Below, one piece after another: positions 17,253-29,897 of a stretch of 64,000 nucleotides of DNA. The position numbers and the translations under genes are program-made. The stretch covers positions 4,154,001 to 4,218,000 of the forward strand of contig NZ_BAAAWO010000001.1 in NCBI RefSeq assembly GCF_039535115.1. Reading direction: 5' to 3'. Origin of the DNA: Paeniglutamicibacter sulfureus (GTDB lineage Bacteria; Actinomycetota; Actinomycetes; Actinomycetales; Micrococcaceae). How positions within the stretch are numbered: position 1 is the stretch's first letter; every line of letters begins with the position of its first letter. The notes under the pieces are model-generated. The model made no database searches. It saw only the letters and a list, made by a program, of their open reading frames with translations, and was not told the origin of the DNA.

Positions 17253-18920
17253 TCAGCCCAATAGTGCCCGACGCAGGGTATCGAGGCCCACCGACCCGAC
17301 GCCGAGGGCCTGAGTATGGAACGCCTTCAGGTCAAAGTCGGCCCCGCCGCGGGCTTCGCGTTCGGCGCGGATCTGCTCCCACAATCGTTGTCCCACCTTG
17401 TATGCCGGTGCTTGGCCTGGCCAGCCGAGGTAGCGCGTGAATTCGAATTCCAGTTGGCCGGACGAGATATCCAGGTTCTTTTTCAGGAACTCGAAGCCGC
17501 TCTCGCTGTCCCAGGTCCCCGAGCCCCAGGCCTCGGGGATTTCCAGTTCCAGGTGCACGCCGATGTCGAAGACGACGCGGGCAGCGCGCATCCGCTGGGC
17601 ATCGAGCATGCCCAGATAGTCGCCTGGATCGGCCAGGAAGCCCAGGTCGAGCATCAGGCGTTCGGCGTACAGCGCCCAGCCCTCGCCGTGCCCCGAGACC
17701 CAGCAGGCATGGCGGCGCCAGTCGTTGAGCGTATCGCGGGCCAGCACCGCGGTGGCTACCTGCAAGTGGTGGCCTGGGACGCCCTCGTGGTAGACGGTGG
17801 TCAGCTCGGACCACGTGGTGAAACTGTCCTCGCCCTCGGGCACCGACCACCACATGCGTCCCGGGCGGCTGAAGTCCTCGGACGGGCCGGTGTAGTAGAT
17901 GCCGCCTTCCTGGGTCGGCGCAATCATGCACTCGATCCGGTCCATCGGGGAAGGGATCTCAAAGTGGGTCCCGGCCAATGCGACAAGGGCTGCGTCGGAT
18001 TTTTCCTGCATCCAGCGCTGCAGCTCGTCGGTTCCGGAAAGTTGCCGGGCCGCATCCCGGTTCAGGATCTCCTTGGCCTCCGCGATGCCGGCCCCGGCGG
18101 AAATCTGCTCGGAGACCCGCTCCTGTTCGGCGATGAGGTTCGCCAGCTCGTTCACGCCCCAGGCGTAGGATTCCTCCAGGTCCACCGTGGCACCCAGGAA
18201 GCGGCGGGACATCAGCGCGTAGTACTCCCTGCCCACCGCATCTTTCTCCGGTGCCAAGGGCAGCAGCTCGTCCTCGAGCACCTCAGCCAGGCGAAGATAG
18301 GCGGAGTTGGCCGCGACGGCGCCGGAGTCCAGCCGTTCGGCGAGCCCGGGGTCGACCTCGGTGCCCGCAGCAGCGAGGCCGTCGAAGAAACCTCCGTCCT
18401 TGGCATAGTCGCGCGCCTGCGTGATGACGATCTTCACCTGTCGGGCCGCCGCCACCAGGCCCAGGGCCGCCGATTCGCGAAGCGAGGCGATATATCCGTC
18501 CATGGCGGCGGGCAGGTTGTGCATCCGGTCGGCAACAAATGCATAGTCGGCAGCGGTTTCCTGCGGCATGAGGTCGAAGATGGCGCGCAATTCCTGCGCG
18601 GGGGAGGCGATGTTGTTCAGCTCGGTCCGCCGGGTTTTCGCGATCTCGATTTCCAGTCCCAGGCGTTCGTTCATGGCGTCGAGAGTGGTCTCATCGACCT
18701 TGTCCTGGGGCGTCAGGGGCGCCAGTTTCGCCAGTGCATCGCGTGCGGCCTCGGTCAGGGCTGCGACACCGGCGGGGGAATAGTCGGTATACGCGGCCTC
18801 GTTGCCGGGTAGGCCGAGCTCGGTGGCGAATTCGGGGATGAGTTCAAGCAGGCGGGCGAAGTATTCGTTGGCGACGGCGTCGATCGCGCTGGGCGTGCGC
18901 GCCGGTGTGGTGTTGGTCAT
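17253..18920 (-). CDS. DUF885-family zinc-peptidase-like protein
   Basis: A 555-aa cytoplasmic protein of the DUF885 family. The zinc-binding helix reads YHEGVPGHHLQ (an HExxxHH-type motif), and about 35 residues later comes GHGEGWALYAERLM, whose glutamate would be the third ligand. This layout resembles M3/gluzincin peptidases. The C-terminal PGQAPAYKVGQRLWEQIRAERE is also conserved in the family. The substrate is unknown; several relatives are annotated as dipeptidases without strong support. No signal peptide is visible. The ATG at 18920 directly precedes TNTTPARTPSAIDAVANEYF. Its own terminator follows, and an upstream hairpin separates it from the carboxylase operon, so it is probably transcribed alone. 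Confidence 0.82.
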   Translation of the reverse strand: MTNTTPARTPSAIDAVANEYFARLLELIPEFATELGLPGNEAAYTDYSPAGVAALTEAARDALAKLAPLTPQDKVDETTLDAMNERLGLEIEIAKTRRTELNNIASPAQELRAIFDLMPQETAADYAFVADRMHNLPAAMDGYIASLRESAALGLVAAARQVKIVITQARDYAKDGGFFDGLAAAGTEVDPGLAERLDSGAVAANSAYLRLAEVLEDELLPLAPEKDAVGREYYALMSRRFLGATVDLEESYAWGVNELANLIAEQERVSEQISAGAGIAEAKEILNRDAARQLSGTDELQRWMQEKSDAALVALAGTHFEIPSPMDRIECMIAPTQEGGIYYTGPSEDFSRPGRMWWSVPEGEDSFTTWSELTTVYHEGVPGHHLQVATAVLARDTLNDWRRHACWVSGHGEGWALYAERLMLDLGFLADPGDYLGMLDAQRMRAARVVFDIGVHLELEIPEAWGSGTWDSESGFEFLKKNLDISSGQLEFEFTRYLGWPGQAPAYKVGQRLWEQIRAEREARGGADFDLKAFHTQALGVGSVGLDTLRRALLG

Positions 18921-18992
18921 GGCAACAGCCTAGGCGCTTCTGAAAGCGTTGTTGAAGATTTTTGCGGGAAATCTTTTCGCGGGAACGCGAAA

Positions 18993-19038
18993 GGCCGGGG
19001 TACCAACAGGAAAATGCCATCCTGTCGGCATCCCGGCC
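18993..19038 (-). terminator. Hairpin downstream of the carboxylase beta/epsilon operon
   Basis: GGCCGGG (18993-18999) pairs with CCCGGCC (19032-19038), with an inner ACAGGA (19006-19011) / TCCTGT (19020-19025). It begins 45 nt past the epsilon-subunit stop. Confidence 0.55.
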
Positions 19039-19082
19039 GAAGCCGCCGGCCACGCAGCATTGCGGTGAGGGGCGGCCTTGCG

Positions 19083-19319
19083 TTAGTGCCGGCCGACTTT
19101 CCAGGGCAGCGGGGAGGCGCTCAGTGCCCGGCGGCGGCGGAGTCGGCCGCGACGCAGCTCGGTGCCTGTCGGCGCCGGAGCGGCGGAGTCCTGGATTGCC
19201 AGCGCGGAAACGACGGCGGCCAATGCCGCGACTTCCTCCGCCGTGGGATTGCCGCGGGTGACGAATAGCTGCGTCGCCGTGGCCTGCGCGACGGCCAGGG
19301 TGTTCTGGTTGCCGGTCAC
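19083..19319 (-). CDS. accE: Acyl-CoA carboxylase epsilon subunit
   Basis: A 78-aa protein with the segment [20 protein letters not shown], the hallmark of the small epsilon subunit that stabilises actinobacterial acyl-CoA carboxylase complexes. This is followed by an alanine/arginine-rich tail and a C-terminal PLPWKVGRH. In characterised systems the epsilon subunit bridges alpha and beta and raises activity. The start codon overlaps the beta stop as ATGA (19316-19319), so the two are co-translated in a fixed ratio. Length and position directly behind the beta gene agree with the family. Confidence 0.85.
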   Translation of the reverse strand: MTGNQNTLAVAQATATQLFVTRGNPTAEEVAALAAVVSALAIQDSAAPAPTGTELRRGRLRRRRALSASPLPWKVGRH

Positions 19320-20929
19320 AGCGGGATGTTCCCGTGCTTCTTGGCCGGCAGTGCTGCGTGCTTGTCGCGCGTGGCACGCAGCCCGCGCACGATCTGCAGG
19401 CGGGTGTCGGAGGGAGCGATGACCGCATCGACGTAGCCAAGCTCAGCGGCCTGGTAGGGGTTGAGCAGTTCGGCCTCGTAGCCCTCGATGATCTCGGTGC
19501 GCCGTGCCTCCACGTCCCCGCCCTCGGCCTCGACCGCGGCCAGGTCGCGGCGGTAGAGGATGTTGACCGCGCCCTGGGCGCCCATGACGCCGATCTGTGC
19601 CGTCGGCCAGGCCACGTTGATGTCCGCGCCAAGCTTCTTGGAGCCCATCACGATGTACGCTCCGCCGTAGGCCTTGCGGGTGATGACCGTCAGCTTCGGC
19701 ACGGTGGCCTCGGCGTAGGCGTAGAGCAGCTTGGCGCCGCGGCGGATGATGCCCTGGAATTCCTGGTCCTTGCCCGGAAGGAAGCCAGGGACGTCCACGA
19801 GCGTGAGGATCGGGATGTTGAAGGCGTCGCAGTTGCGCACAAAGCGGGCTGCCTTCTCGGAAGCGGCAATGTCCAGGGTGCCGGCGAACTGCATCGGCTG
19901 GTTGGCGACGATGCCGATGGTTGCGCCCTCGACGCGGGCATAGCCGATCATCACGTTCGGGGCGTAGAGCGACTGCATCTCCAGGAAGATGCCGTCGTCC
20001 ACGATGTGCTCGATGACCTTGCGCATGTCGTAGGGCTGGTTGGCCGAGTCCGGGATCAGCGTGTCCAGCTCGAGGTCCGCGGCGGTGAGCTCCAGCTCCT
20101 CGTCGAACTCCACGGCCGGGGCCTCGGAGATGTTGTTCGAGGGCAGGAACTCGAGCAGTTCCTTGCAGAACTCGATGGCGTCGGACTCGTCGGTGGCCAG
20201 GTAGGTGGCGGTGCCGGTGTTGGCGTTGTGCTGGCGCGCCCCGCCCAGCGTCTCCATGTCGACTTCCTCGCCGGTGACGGTCTTGATCACGTCGGGGCCG
20301 GTGATGAACATGTGGCTGGTCTTGTCGACCATGATCACGTAGTCGGTCAGGGCGGGGGAGTAGGCGGCGCCGCCGGCGCTCGGGCCCATGATCAGCGAGA
20401 TCTGCGGGACCACGCCCGAGGCGTGGACGTTGTTGCGGAAAATGTCGGCGAACATGGCCAGGGAGGCCACGCCCTCCTGAATGCGGGCTCCGCCGCCGTC
20501 AAGGATGCCGACGACCGGGCAGCCGTTGCGCAGCGCGAACTCCTGGACCTTGACGATCTTCTCGCCATTGACCTGGCTCAGCGAGCCGCCGTAGACGGTG
20601 AAGTCCTGGGAGTAGACGGCGACCTGGCGGCCGTCGACGGTGCCGTAGCCGGAGACCAAGCCATCACCGAGGGGGCGCTTCTTGTCCATGCCGAAGGCCG
20701 AAGTGCGGTGCACCGCGAGGGCGTCGAATTCGACGAATGAACCCTCGTCCATCAGCATTTCGATGCGCTCGCGGGCCGTGTGCTTGCCCCGCGCATGCTG
20801 TTTTTCGATGGCCGCGGCACCCGAGGGGGCCTGGGCGAGGGCTTCGCGGCGACGGAATTCGGCGATCTTGCCTGCCGTGGTCGACAGGTCGATCGAATCC
20901 GTTGCGTCGGCGATGCGGCTCTGGGTCAT
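19316..20929 (-). CDS. pccB: Acyl-CoA carboxylase beta chain (carboxyltransferase, PccB/AccD type)
   Basis: A 537-aa crotonase-fold carboxyltransferase. The N-domain has [38 protein letters not shown] and [20 protein letters not shown] (acyl-CoA oxyanion glycines). The C-domain has [13 protein letters not shown] and [14 protein letters not shown] (carboxybiotin side). It transfers the carboxyl group from biotin on the alpha chain to acetyl- or propionyl-CoA. The residue that decides chain length in PccB-type enzymes is an Asp near the second oxyanion loop; here the stretch reads [16 protein letters not shown], but I would not assign the substrate from this. The gene is followed by the epsilon subunit with a 4-nt overlap and preceded by repeats shared with the alpha gene. 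Confidence 0.92.
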   Translation of the reverse strand: MTQSRIADATDSIDLSTTAGKIAEFRRREALAQAPSGAAAIEKQHARGKHTARERIEMLMDEGSFVEFDALAVHRTSAFGMDKKRPLGDGLVSGYGTVDGRQVAVYSQDFTVYGGSLSQVNGEKIVKVQEFALRNGCPVVGILDGGGARIQEGVASLAMFADIFRNNVHASGVVPQISLIMGPSAGGAAYSPALTDYVIMVDKTSHMFITGPDVIKTVTGEEVDMETLGGARQHNANTGTATYLATDESDAIEFCKELLEFLPSNNISEAPAVEFDEELELTAADLELDTLIPDSANQPYDMRKVIEHIVDDGIFLEMQSLYAPNVMIGYARVEGATIGIVANQPMQFAGTLDIAASEKAARFVRNCDAFNIPILTLVDVPGFLPGKDQEFQGIIRRGAKLLYAYAEATVPKLTVITRKAYGGAYIVMGSKKLGADINVAWPTAQIGVMGAQGAVNILYRRDLAAVEAEGGDVEARRTEIIEGYEAELLNPYQAAELGYVDAVIAPSDTRLQIVRGLRATRDKHAALPAKKHGNIPL

Positions 20930-20956
20930 CCCATGGCTCCCTTGAAGTAGAAAAAT

Positions 20957-21045
20957 AGTAGGAAAGGCACAACAACAATGCCACCTTGGCCAGTCTAGTG
21001 AGGCTCTGGACCGAATTGTGTGTAGGAAAGCTACAAAATCGCGAC
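20957..21045. promoter_or_regulatory. Two candidate operator sites before the carboxylase beta gene
   Basis: AGTAGGAAAGGCACAAC (20957-20973) resembles TGTAGGAAAGCTACA (21021-21035, a palindrome TGTAG-5-CTACA). The latter is followed two bases later by ATCGCGAC (21038-21045). The second site plus ATCGCGAC matches the element upstream of the distant alpha chain. The region lies between divergent beta-chain and SDR genes and could serve both. Confidence 0.5.
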
Positions 21046-21124
21046 GTGTTGGGGGCCAAGTCGTCCATAAAACAAGTTACTCGCTAGTAGCTTTCGCGGC
21101 GACAGTTCACGTAATGTGGCTCAC

Positions 21125-21985
21125 ATGAGTGAATCGACCCGCGCCGCCATCGCCGCCAACGCCAAGCCCCTGAAGGGCAAGACAATTCTCATGAGCGGCG
21201 GCAGCCGAGGCATTGGGCTGGCCATCGCACTGCGTGCTGCGGCCGATGGGGCGAACGTGGCCATCATGGCCAAGACCGCCACCGCGCAGGCGAACCTCGA
21301 AGGCACGGTATTCACCGCGGCGCAGGAAATCACCGCCGCCGGCGGGCATTCCCTTGCCATCGTGGGGGACGTGCGCAACGACGAGGACGTGATGGCGGCC
21401 GTCACCCAGACACAGGAGCGGTTCGGCGGGATCGACGTGGTGGTCAACAATGCTTCGGCCATCGACCTGTCGAAGACCGAGGAGGTGTCGATGAAGAAGT
21501 ACGACCTGATGATGGACATCAATGTACGCGGCACCTTCCTGCTCTCCAAGATGGCACTTCCACACTTGCGGGCCAGCGAAAACGGGCACATCCTCACGCT
21601 CTCCCCGCCTTTGAACCTGGCGCCGCAGTGGGCGGGGCGACACCTGGCCTACACCATGGCCAAGTACGGGATGAGCATGACGACCTTGGGCCTGGCCGAG
21701 GAACTTCGCGACACCGGCATCGGGGTGAATTCGTTGTGGCCCGCCACGCTGATCGACACCGCCGCGATCCGCAACATGCCCCACGGCGTCCAAATGGCCA
21801 GCGCCGCGCGCTCGGCGCGCATCGTCGCCGACGCAGCCCATGCGATCCTCACCAGTGACGCCCGAGCCTGCAGCGGCAACTTCTTCACCGACGAGGAAGT
21901 GCTGGCCGCCGCGGGCGTCAGCGACTTCTCCGGCTATTCCATGGGCGCCGCCGAAGCCGATCTGGTCCCCGACATCTTCCTGTAA
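21125..21985 (+). CDS. Short-chain dehydrogenase/reductase, HSDL2-like
   Basis: A 286-aa Rossmann-fold oxidoreductase. KTILMSGGSRGIGLAIALRAA is the TGxxxGIG-type cofactor loop; NNASAID is the NNAG motif; YTMAKYGMS supplies the YxxxK catalytic pair. The sequence LNLAPQWAGRHLAYTMAKYGMSM and LWPATLIDTAAI closely follow the hydroxysteroid-dehydrogenase-like 2 subgroup, often linked to fatty-acid or acyl-CoA metabolism, which fits its position divergent from the acyl-CoA carboxylase beta gene. Start at ATG 21125; a GTG three codons upstream is possible. A hairpin follows at 22027-22045. The substrate is unknown. Confidence 0.82.
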   Translation: MSESTRAAIAANAKPLKGKTILMSGGSRGIGLAIALRAAADGANVAIMAKTATAQANLEGTVFTAAQEITAAGGHSLAIVGDVRNDEDVMAAVTQTQERFGGIDVVVNNASAIDLSKTEEVSMKKYDLMMDINVRGTFLLSKMALPHLRASENGHILTLSPPLNLAPQWAGRHLAYTMAKYGMSMTTLGLAEELRDTGIGVNSLWPATLIDTAAIRNMPHGVQMASAARSARIVADAAHAILTSDARACSGNFFTDEEVLAAAGVSDFSGYSMGAAEADLVPDIFL

Positions 21986-22026
21986 GACCGCATCCGAACT
22001 TGGCTGCCGGTAGAGGCTGCCGCCGG

Positions 22027-22045
22027 GCCCCGAGTGGTTCGGGGC
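22027..22045 (+). terminator. Short hairpin after the SDR gene
   Basis: GCCCCGA (22027-22033) / TCGGGGC (22039-22045) with a 5-nt loop, 41 nt after the stop and 38 nt before the biotin ligase ATG. No U-tract. Confidence 0.45.
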
Positions 22046-22083
22046 ATCGGGCGGGGGGCGGCGGGAGTCGATAGTCTTGGGGG

Positions 22084-23034
22084 ATGAGCATTGAACCGAA
22101 CCCCGGCCATACCTCCGAACCCGACGCCTCCGCGGGCGCGTCCGAAGTTGGGCGTGCGGCGCTGGACGCGGCAACGCTGCGCCGGATCATGGGGGAGCTG
22201 GACGCAGGGGAGCTGTGGATCAGTGAACATACGGGGTCGACCAACGACGACCTCGCGGCGCGCGCCCACAACGCCCCGCTGGCGAACCTGAGCGTGGAAA
22301 CCACCGAACACCAAAAGGCCGGCCACGGGAGGCTGGGACGCGGCTGGCAAACACCGGCGCGCAGTGCGCTGGCCACCAGCATCTACTTCCGCCCGGCACC
22401 CGGATTCCTGCAGTCGGGGCTGGCCTGGCTGTCCATGCTGTGCTCCACCGCCATGGTGCAGACGTTGCGGGAGGATGCCGGGATGGCAGCGGGCCTGAAA
22501 TGGCCCAACGACGTGGTCGCGGGCGGCCGGAAGGTCTGTGGCGTGCTGGCGCAATTGGTCATGACGGCCCAAGGCCCGGTGGTCGTCGTCGGCGCAGGCC
22601 TCAACGTGTCCCTCACCGCCGACGAGCTTCCGGTGGACACCGCCGCCAGCCTGGCGACGCTGGGGGCCGGCACCCTTGACCGGACCGAGTTGCTGGGCGG
22701 CTACCTGCGCCGGGTGGTGCACCTGTTCCGGACCTTCGAAGGGGCCGGCGGAAATGCCGCGACGCGCGCGGCGTATGCGCAGGCGGCACCTGAGGCCCCG
22801 GCCGACGCCAACTCCCCGGAACCCATGACGCTGCGCGAGCTGGTGCGCTCGGTCATGGTGACGATCGGGCACGAGGTCGACGCGCACCTGCCCAACGGCA
22901 CGGTGTTGCGCGGCACGGCCATCGACCTGGATGCCGAAGGCTCCCTGAGCGTGCGCGAAGCCGGCGGCAAGGTGCACAGCGTGCTGGCCGGGGACGTCTA
23001 CCACCTGCGGCGCAGCGACGGCTCCTACGCCTAG
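22084..23034 (+). CDS. birA: Biotin--[acetyl-CoA-carboxylase] ligase (monofunctional BirA)
   Basis: A 316-aa ligase that activates biotin with ATP and attaches it to the carrier lysine of the acyl-CoA carboxylase alpha chain. Catalytic-domain motifs: HTGSTNDDLAARA, the biotinyl-AMP loop AGHGRLGRGWQTP (GRGRxGR in the classical form, with His in place of the first Arg), LKWPNDVVAGGRKVCGVLAQ and VVGAGLNVSL. The C-terminal SH3-like domain ends VHSVLAGDVYHLRR. There is no N-terminal helix-turn-helix, so it is unlikely to be a repressor; the first 25 residues are a low-complexity extension. It lies on the opposite strand but close to the carboxylase beta/epsilon genes. Confidence 0.88.
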   Translation: MSIEPNPGHTSEPDASAGASEVGRAALDAATLRRIMGELDAGELWISEHTGSTNDDLAARAHNAPLANLSVETTEHQKAGHGRLGRGWQTPARSALATSIYFRPAPGFLQSGLAWLSMLCSTAMVQTLREDAGMAAGLKWPNDVVAGGRKVCGVLAQLVMTAQGPVVVVGAGLNVSLTADELPVDTAASLATLGAGTLDRTELLGGYLRRVVHLFRTFEGAGGNAATRAAYAQAAPEAPADANSPEPMTLRELVRSVMVTIGHEVDAHLPNGTVLRGTAIDLDAEGSLSVREAGGKVHSVLAGDVYHLRRSDGSYA

Positions 23035-23042
23035 CCGCCGGG

Positions 23043-23073
23043 CCGGGGAACCGGGGAACCGGGGAACCGGGGA
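23043..23073. repeat. Tandem repeat, 8-bp unit CCGGGGAA, nearly four copies
   Basis: CCGGGGAA at 23043-23050, 23051-23058 and 23059-23066, then CCGGGGA. It starts 8 nt after the birA stop, in the gap before the PH-domain gene. It may vary in copy number by slippage. Confidence 0.8.
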
Positions 23074-23196
23074 CCGTGCAGGGCAGATCACGCAACGATT
23101 TGCGGCTGCCCACCCAAAGCGTGGGTGCACTGGCTCTACCATTGAAGGAGCAAGACCGGCGCGCACAACCGGTGTGTGGGTTGAAGGAGCCGGGAC

Positions 23197-23803
23197 GTGA
23201 AGTTGACATTGGAGAAACGCGAGCGGGTCATCGTCAAGACCCGCGCGCACCGGCGCGTGCTGCGTGGCCCGTTCCTCCGCTTCCTGCTCCTGCTGGCGGG
23301 TTCCTGCTATCTGCTGGGCCTGCTGCTTCGCAACGACCTGCCCCCATGGGTCCAAGAGGGACGGCCGTTGCTGGCGGCGTTGCTGGCCGTGGTGTCCGGC
23401 GCCCTGTTGGTCATCTGGTGCCTGCGGCCCTGGATCCGCTGGGCCAATACCTACACCTACCTGACCAGCGAACGCATCGTCACCAAGCGCGGACGCCGGG
23501 CCGCCGGGCAACATTCCATCGGGTTGTACGCAATCCACGATATTGTTGCGGTGGTAAGGCCCAACGCGCCGGAGAACGCCCCCGGGACGCTGTCCGTCGT
23601 ATTGGCCGAGCAACGCTTCAACATCCCGCACGTCCCGGCCGTGGCGCGCATGCGCAACTACTGCATCGGGGCCATCACTGCCCTGCCGAACTTCCCACGG
23701 GTTGATGGTGTAAACATGGAAGAACGCGTTGACGGGGATCCGCCAACGAGGCCAATGAACGAATCGCACCACCCAGAGCAGCAACAAAGAGAATGGACTG
23801 AGC

Positions 23804-23811
<8 letters not shown>
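23197..23811 (+). CDS. Membrane-anchored bacterial PH-domain (bPH2-type) protein
   Basis: A 204-aa protein. Two hydrophobic segments (about residues 24-48 and 58-78) are followed by a PH-like domain with the typical TYLTSERIVTKRG entry strand and IGLYAIHDIVAVVRP, then a charged tail. Such domains (formerly DUF304) sit on the cytoplasmic face of the membrane; their ligands are mostly unknown. The GTG at 23197 is preceded by AAGGAG with 7-nt spacing, a strong start. The end overlaps the adenylate cyclase start by 8 nt, so it is the first gene of a three-gene operon with a cyclase and a protein phosphatase. This suggests a membrane or signalling role. Confidence 0.8.
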
Positions 23812-28617
<4,806 letters not shown>

Positions 28618-28667
28618 GCGCGTGGGGGAGCCGGCGCCCGGATCCCCTGCGCGTCTCGACATCCACC

Positions 28668-28687
28668 ACGGCAAGGAACCTTGCCGT
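28668..28687 (+). terminator. Short perfect palindrome between ligA and the phosphatase gene
   Basis: ACGGCAAGGA/ACCTTGCCGT style palindrome: CGGCAAGG (28669-28676) and CCTTGCCG (28679-28686), 50 nt after the ligA stop. It could be a terminator stem or a protein site. Confidence 0.4.
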
Positions 28688-28753
28688 CCGGAAGGCAACA
28701 ACCGGTTCCACGGCCATCAAGCACGGTCCCCCCAAGCCACCAAGGAGCAGCAC

Positions 28754-29809
28754 ATGAGCATGAACCCGAAGCACCTGCAATCGGCACAGGGTGCCGCCGA
28801 ATCGCCAGTGGACCGGGCCGCGGCGTTGGGCCGCGAGCTGTTGGCCGTGGCGCGCGAGGCTGCGGCGGCCGGCGCCGCAGTGTTGGCCGAACGGGGCCGC
28901 GGCAAGGTGGCTGCAGACACCAAGAGCGCCGCGGGGGACTGGGTCACCGACTTTGACCGCCGTGCCGAAATAGCGGTGCGCGACGTGATTGCCGCAGCGC
29001 GACCCAACGACGCGATCACCGGCGAGGAGTACGGGCGCACCGTCCCGGCGGAGCCCTCCGGCTATCGCTGGTCGATCGACCCGCTGGACGGCACCGCCAA
29101 CTTCGTGCGCGGCATCGTCTACTACTGCACCTCGGTGGCGGTGTTCGGGCCGCTCGACGAGGCCGCCGCCTCCGCCACCTCCGCCACCTCCGCCACCTCC
29201 GCACCCTCGTCCACCGCGACGCCCGAGGGCAACACGCTGGCCGCCGATGGCGCCGCCATGGATGCGGGAACCCATGGCTGGCTTGCAGCCTCCATCAACG
29301 CACCGGCGCTGGGCGTCGAGTATTACGCAGCCGCCGGGGACGGGGCATGGCTCATCGACTCGGTGCTGGCGACAGGGTCCGATGCCCGACGCGGGGGCAG
29401 CGCCACCCGGGCGCAGCGCTTGCAGGGCGGCGACAAGGAGGAGGCAGGTCGGCTGCTGGCCACGGGCTTCGGCTACGACGCTGACCGTCGGCAGTTCCAG
29501 GTCGCAGCGCTGCTGGGGCTGATGCCGGGCTTCGCCAATGTCCGCCGCATCGGATCGGCCGCGCTGGATTTGTGCCTGGTGGCCGACGGCACGCTCGATG
29601 CCTACGCGGAGTACGGCACCCAGGAATTCGACTGGGCGGCAGGCGCCCTGATTGCCGCCGAGGCCGGGCTGCCGGTGCTGCGCCCACGGACCAATCCGGG
29701 GTGGCAGGCAGCCGGATACCTGGACTTCGACGCGTTGCCCGCCGAATCATCCTTGGGTGAGGTGCCTGCGGCCGATCAACCGGCATCCGGAGCGCCCGCG
29801 GCGAAGTAG
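28754..29809 (+). CDS. Inositol monophosphatase family protein
   Basis: A 351-aa Mg2+-dependent phosphatase. It has DWVTDFDRRAE, ITGEEYGR (catalytic Glu), WSIDPLDGTANFVRGI (metal-binding motif A) and YGTQEFDWAAGALIAAEAG (motif B). The family hydrolyses inositol phosphates, histidinol phosphate, fructose bisphosphate or PAP; in actinobacteria inositol supports mycothiol and phosphatidylinositol synthesis. The loop after motif A is swollen by a serine/alanine/threonine stretch encoded by a 9-bp tandem repeat, and by about 50 further residues. AAGGAG lies 6 nt before the ATG at 28754; the frame is open upstream but the extension (28622-28753) has no ribosome-binding site. An IS30 element sits 46 nt after the stop. 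Confidence 0.85.
   Translation: MSMNPKHLQSAQGAAESPVDRAAALGRELLAVAREAAAAGAAVLAERGRGKVAADTKSAAGDWVTDFDRRAEIAVRDVIAAARPNDAITGEEYGRTVPAEPSGYRWSIDPLDGTANFVRGIVYYCTSVAVFGPLDEAAASATSATSATSAPSSTATPEGNTLAADGAAMDAGTHGWLAASINAPALGVEYYAAAGDGAWLIDSVLATGSDARRGGSATRAQRLQGGDKEEAGRLLATGFGYDADRRQFQVAALLGLMPGFANVRRIGSAALDLCLVADGTLDAYAEYGTQEFDWAAGALIAAEAGLPVLRPRTNPGWQAAGYLDFDALPAESSLGEVPAADQPASGAPAAK
29171..29197 (+). repeat. 9-bp microsatellite inside the inositol-phosphatase gene
   Basis: TCCGCCACC three times in tandem (29171-29179, 29180-29188, 29189-29197), followed by a degenerate TCCGCACCC. It encodes repeats of Ser-Ala-Thr in a surface loop; changes in copy number would keep the frame. Confidence 0.8.
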
Positions 29810-29856
29810 CGGCAGTGATGCAAAAGCCCGCCGCGGCCGTGGGGGCGAGTTCTAGC

Positions 29857-29897
29857 GGTCGTTGCAACACCCCAGATCTTTGGGAGTTGCAACGACC
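29857..29897 (+). promoter_or_regulatory. Hairpin at the left end of the IS30 element, covering the transposase translation start region
   Basis: GGTCGTTGCAAC (29857-29868) pairs perfectly with GTTGCAACGACC (29886-29897), and CCCA (29871-29874) with TGGG (29881-29884). The GGGAG just before the transposase GTG (29898) is partly inside the stem. A transcript entering from outside the element would fold here and hide the ribosome-binding site. Confidence 0.6.
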
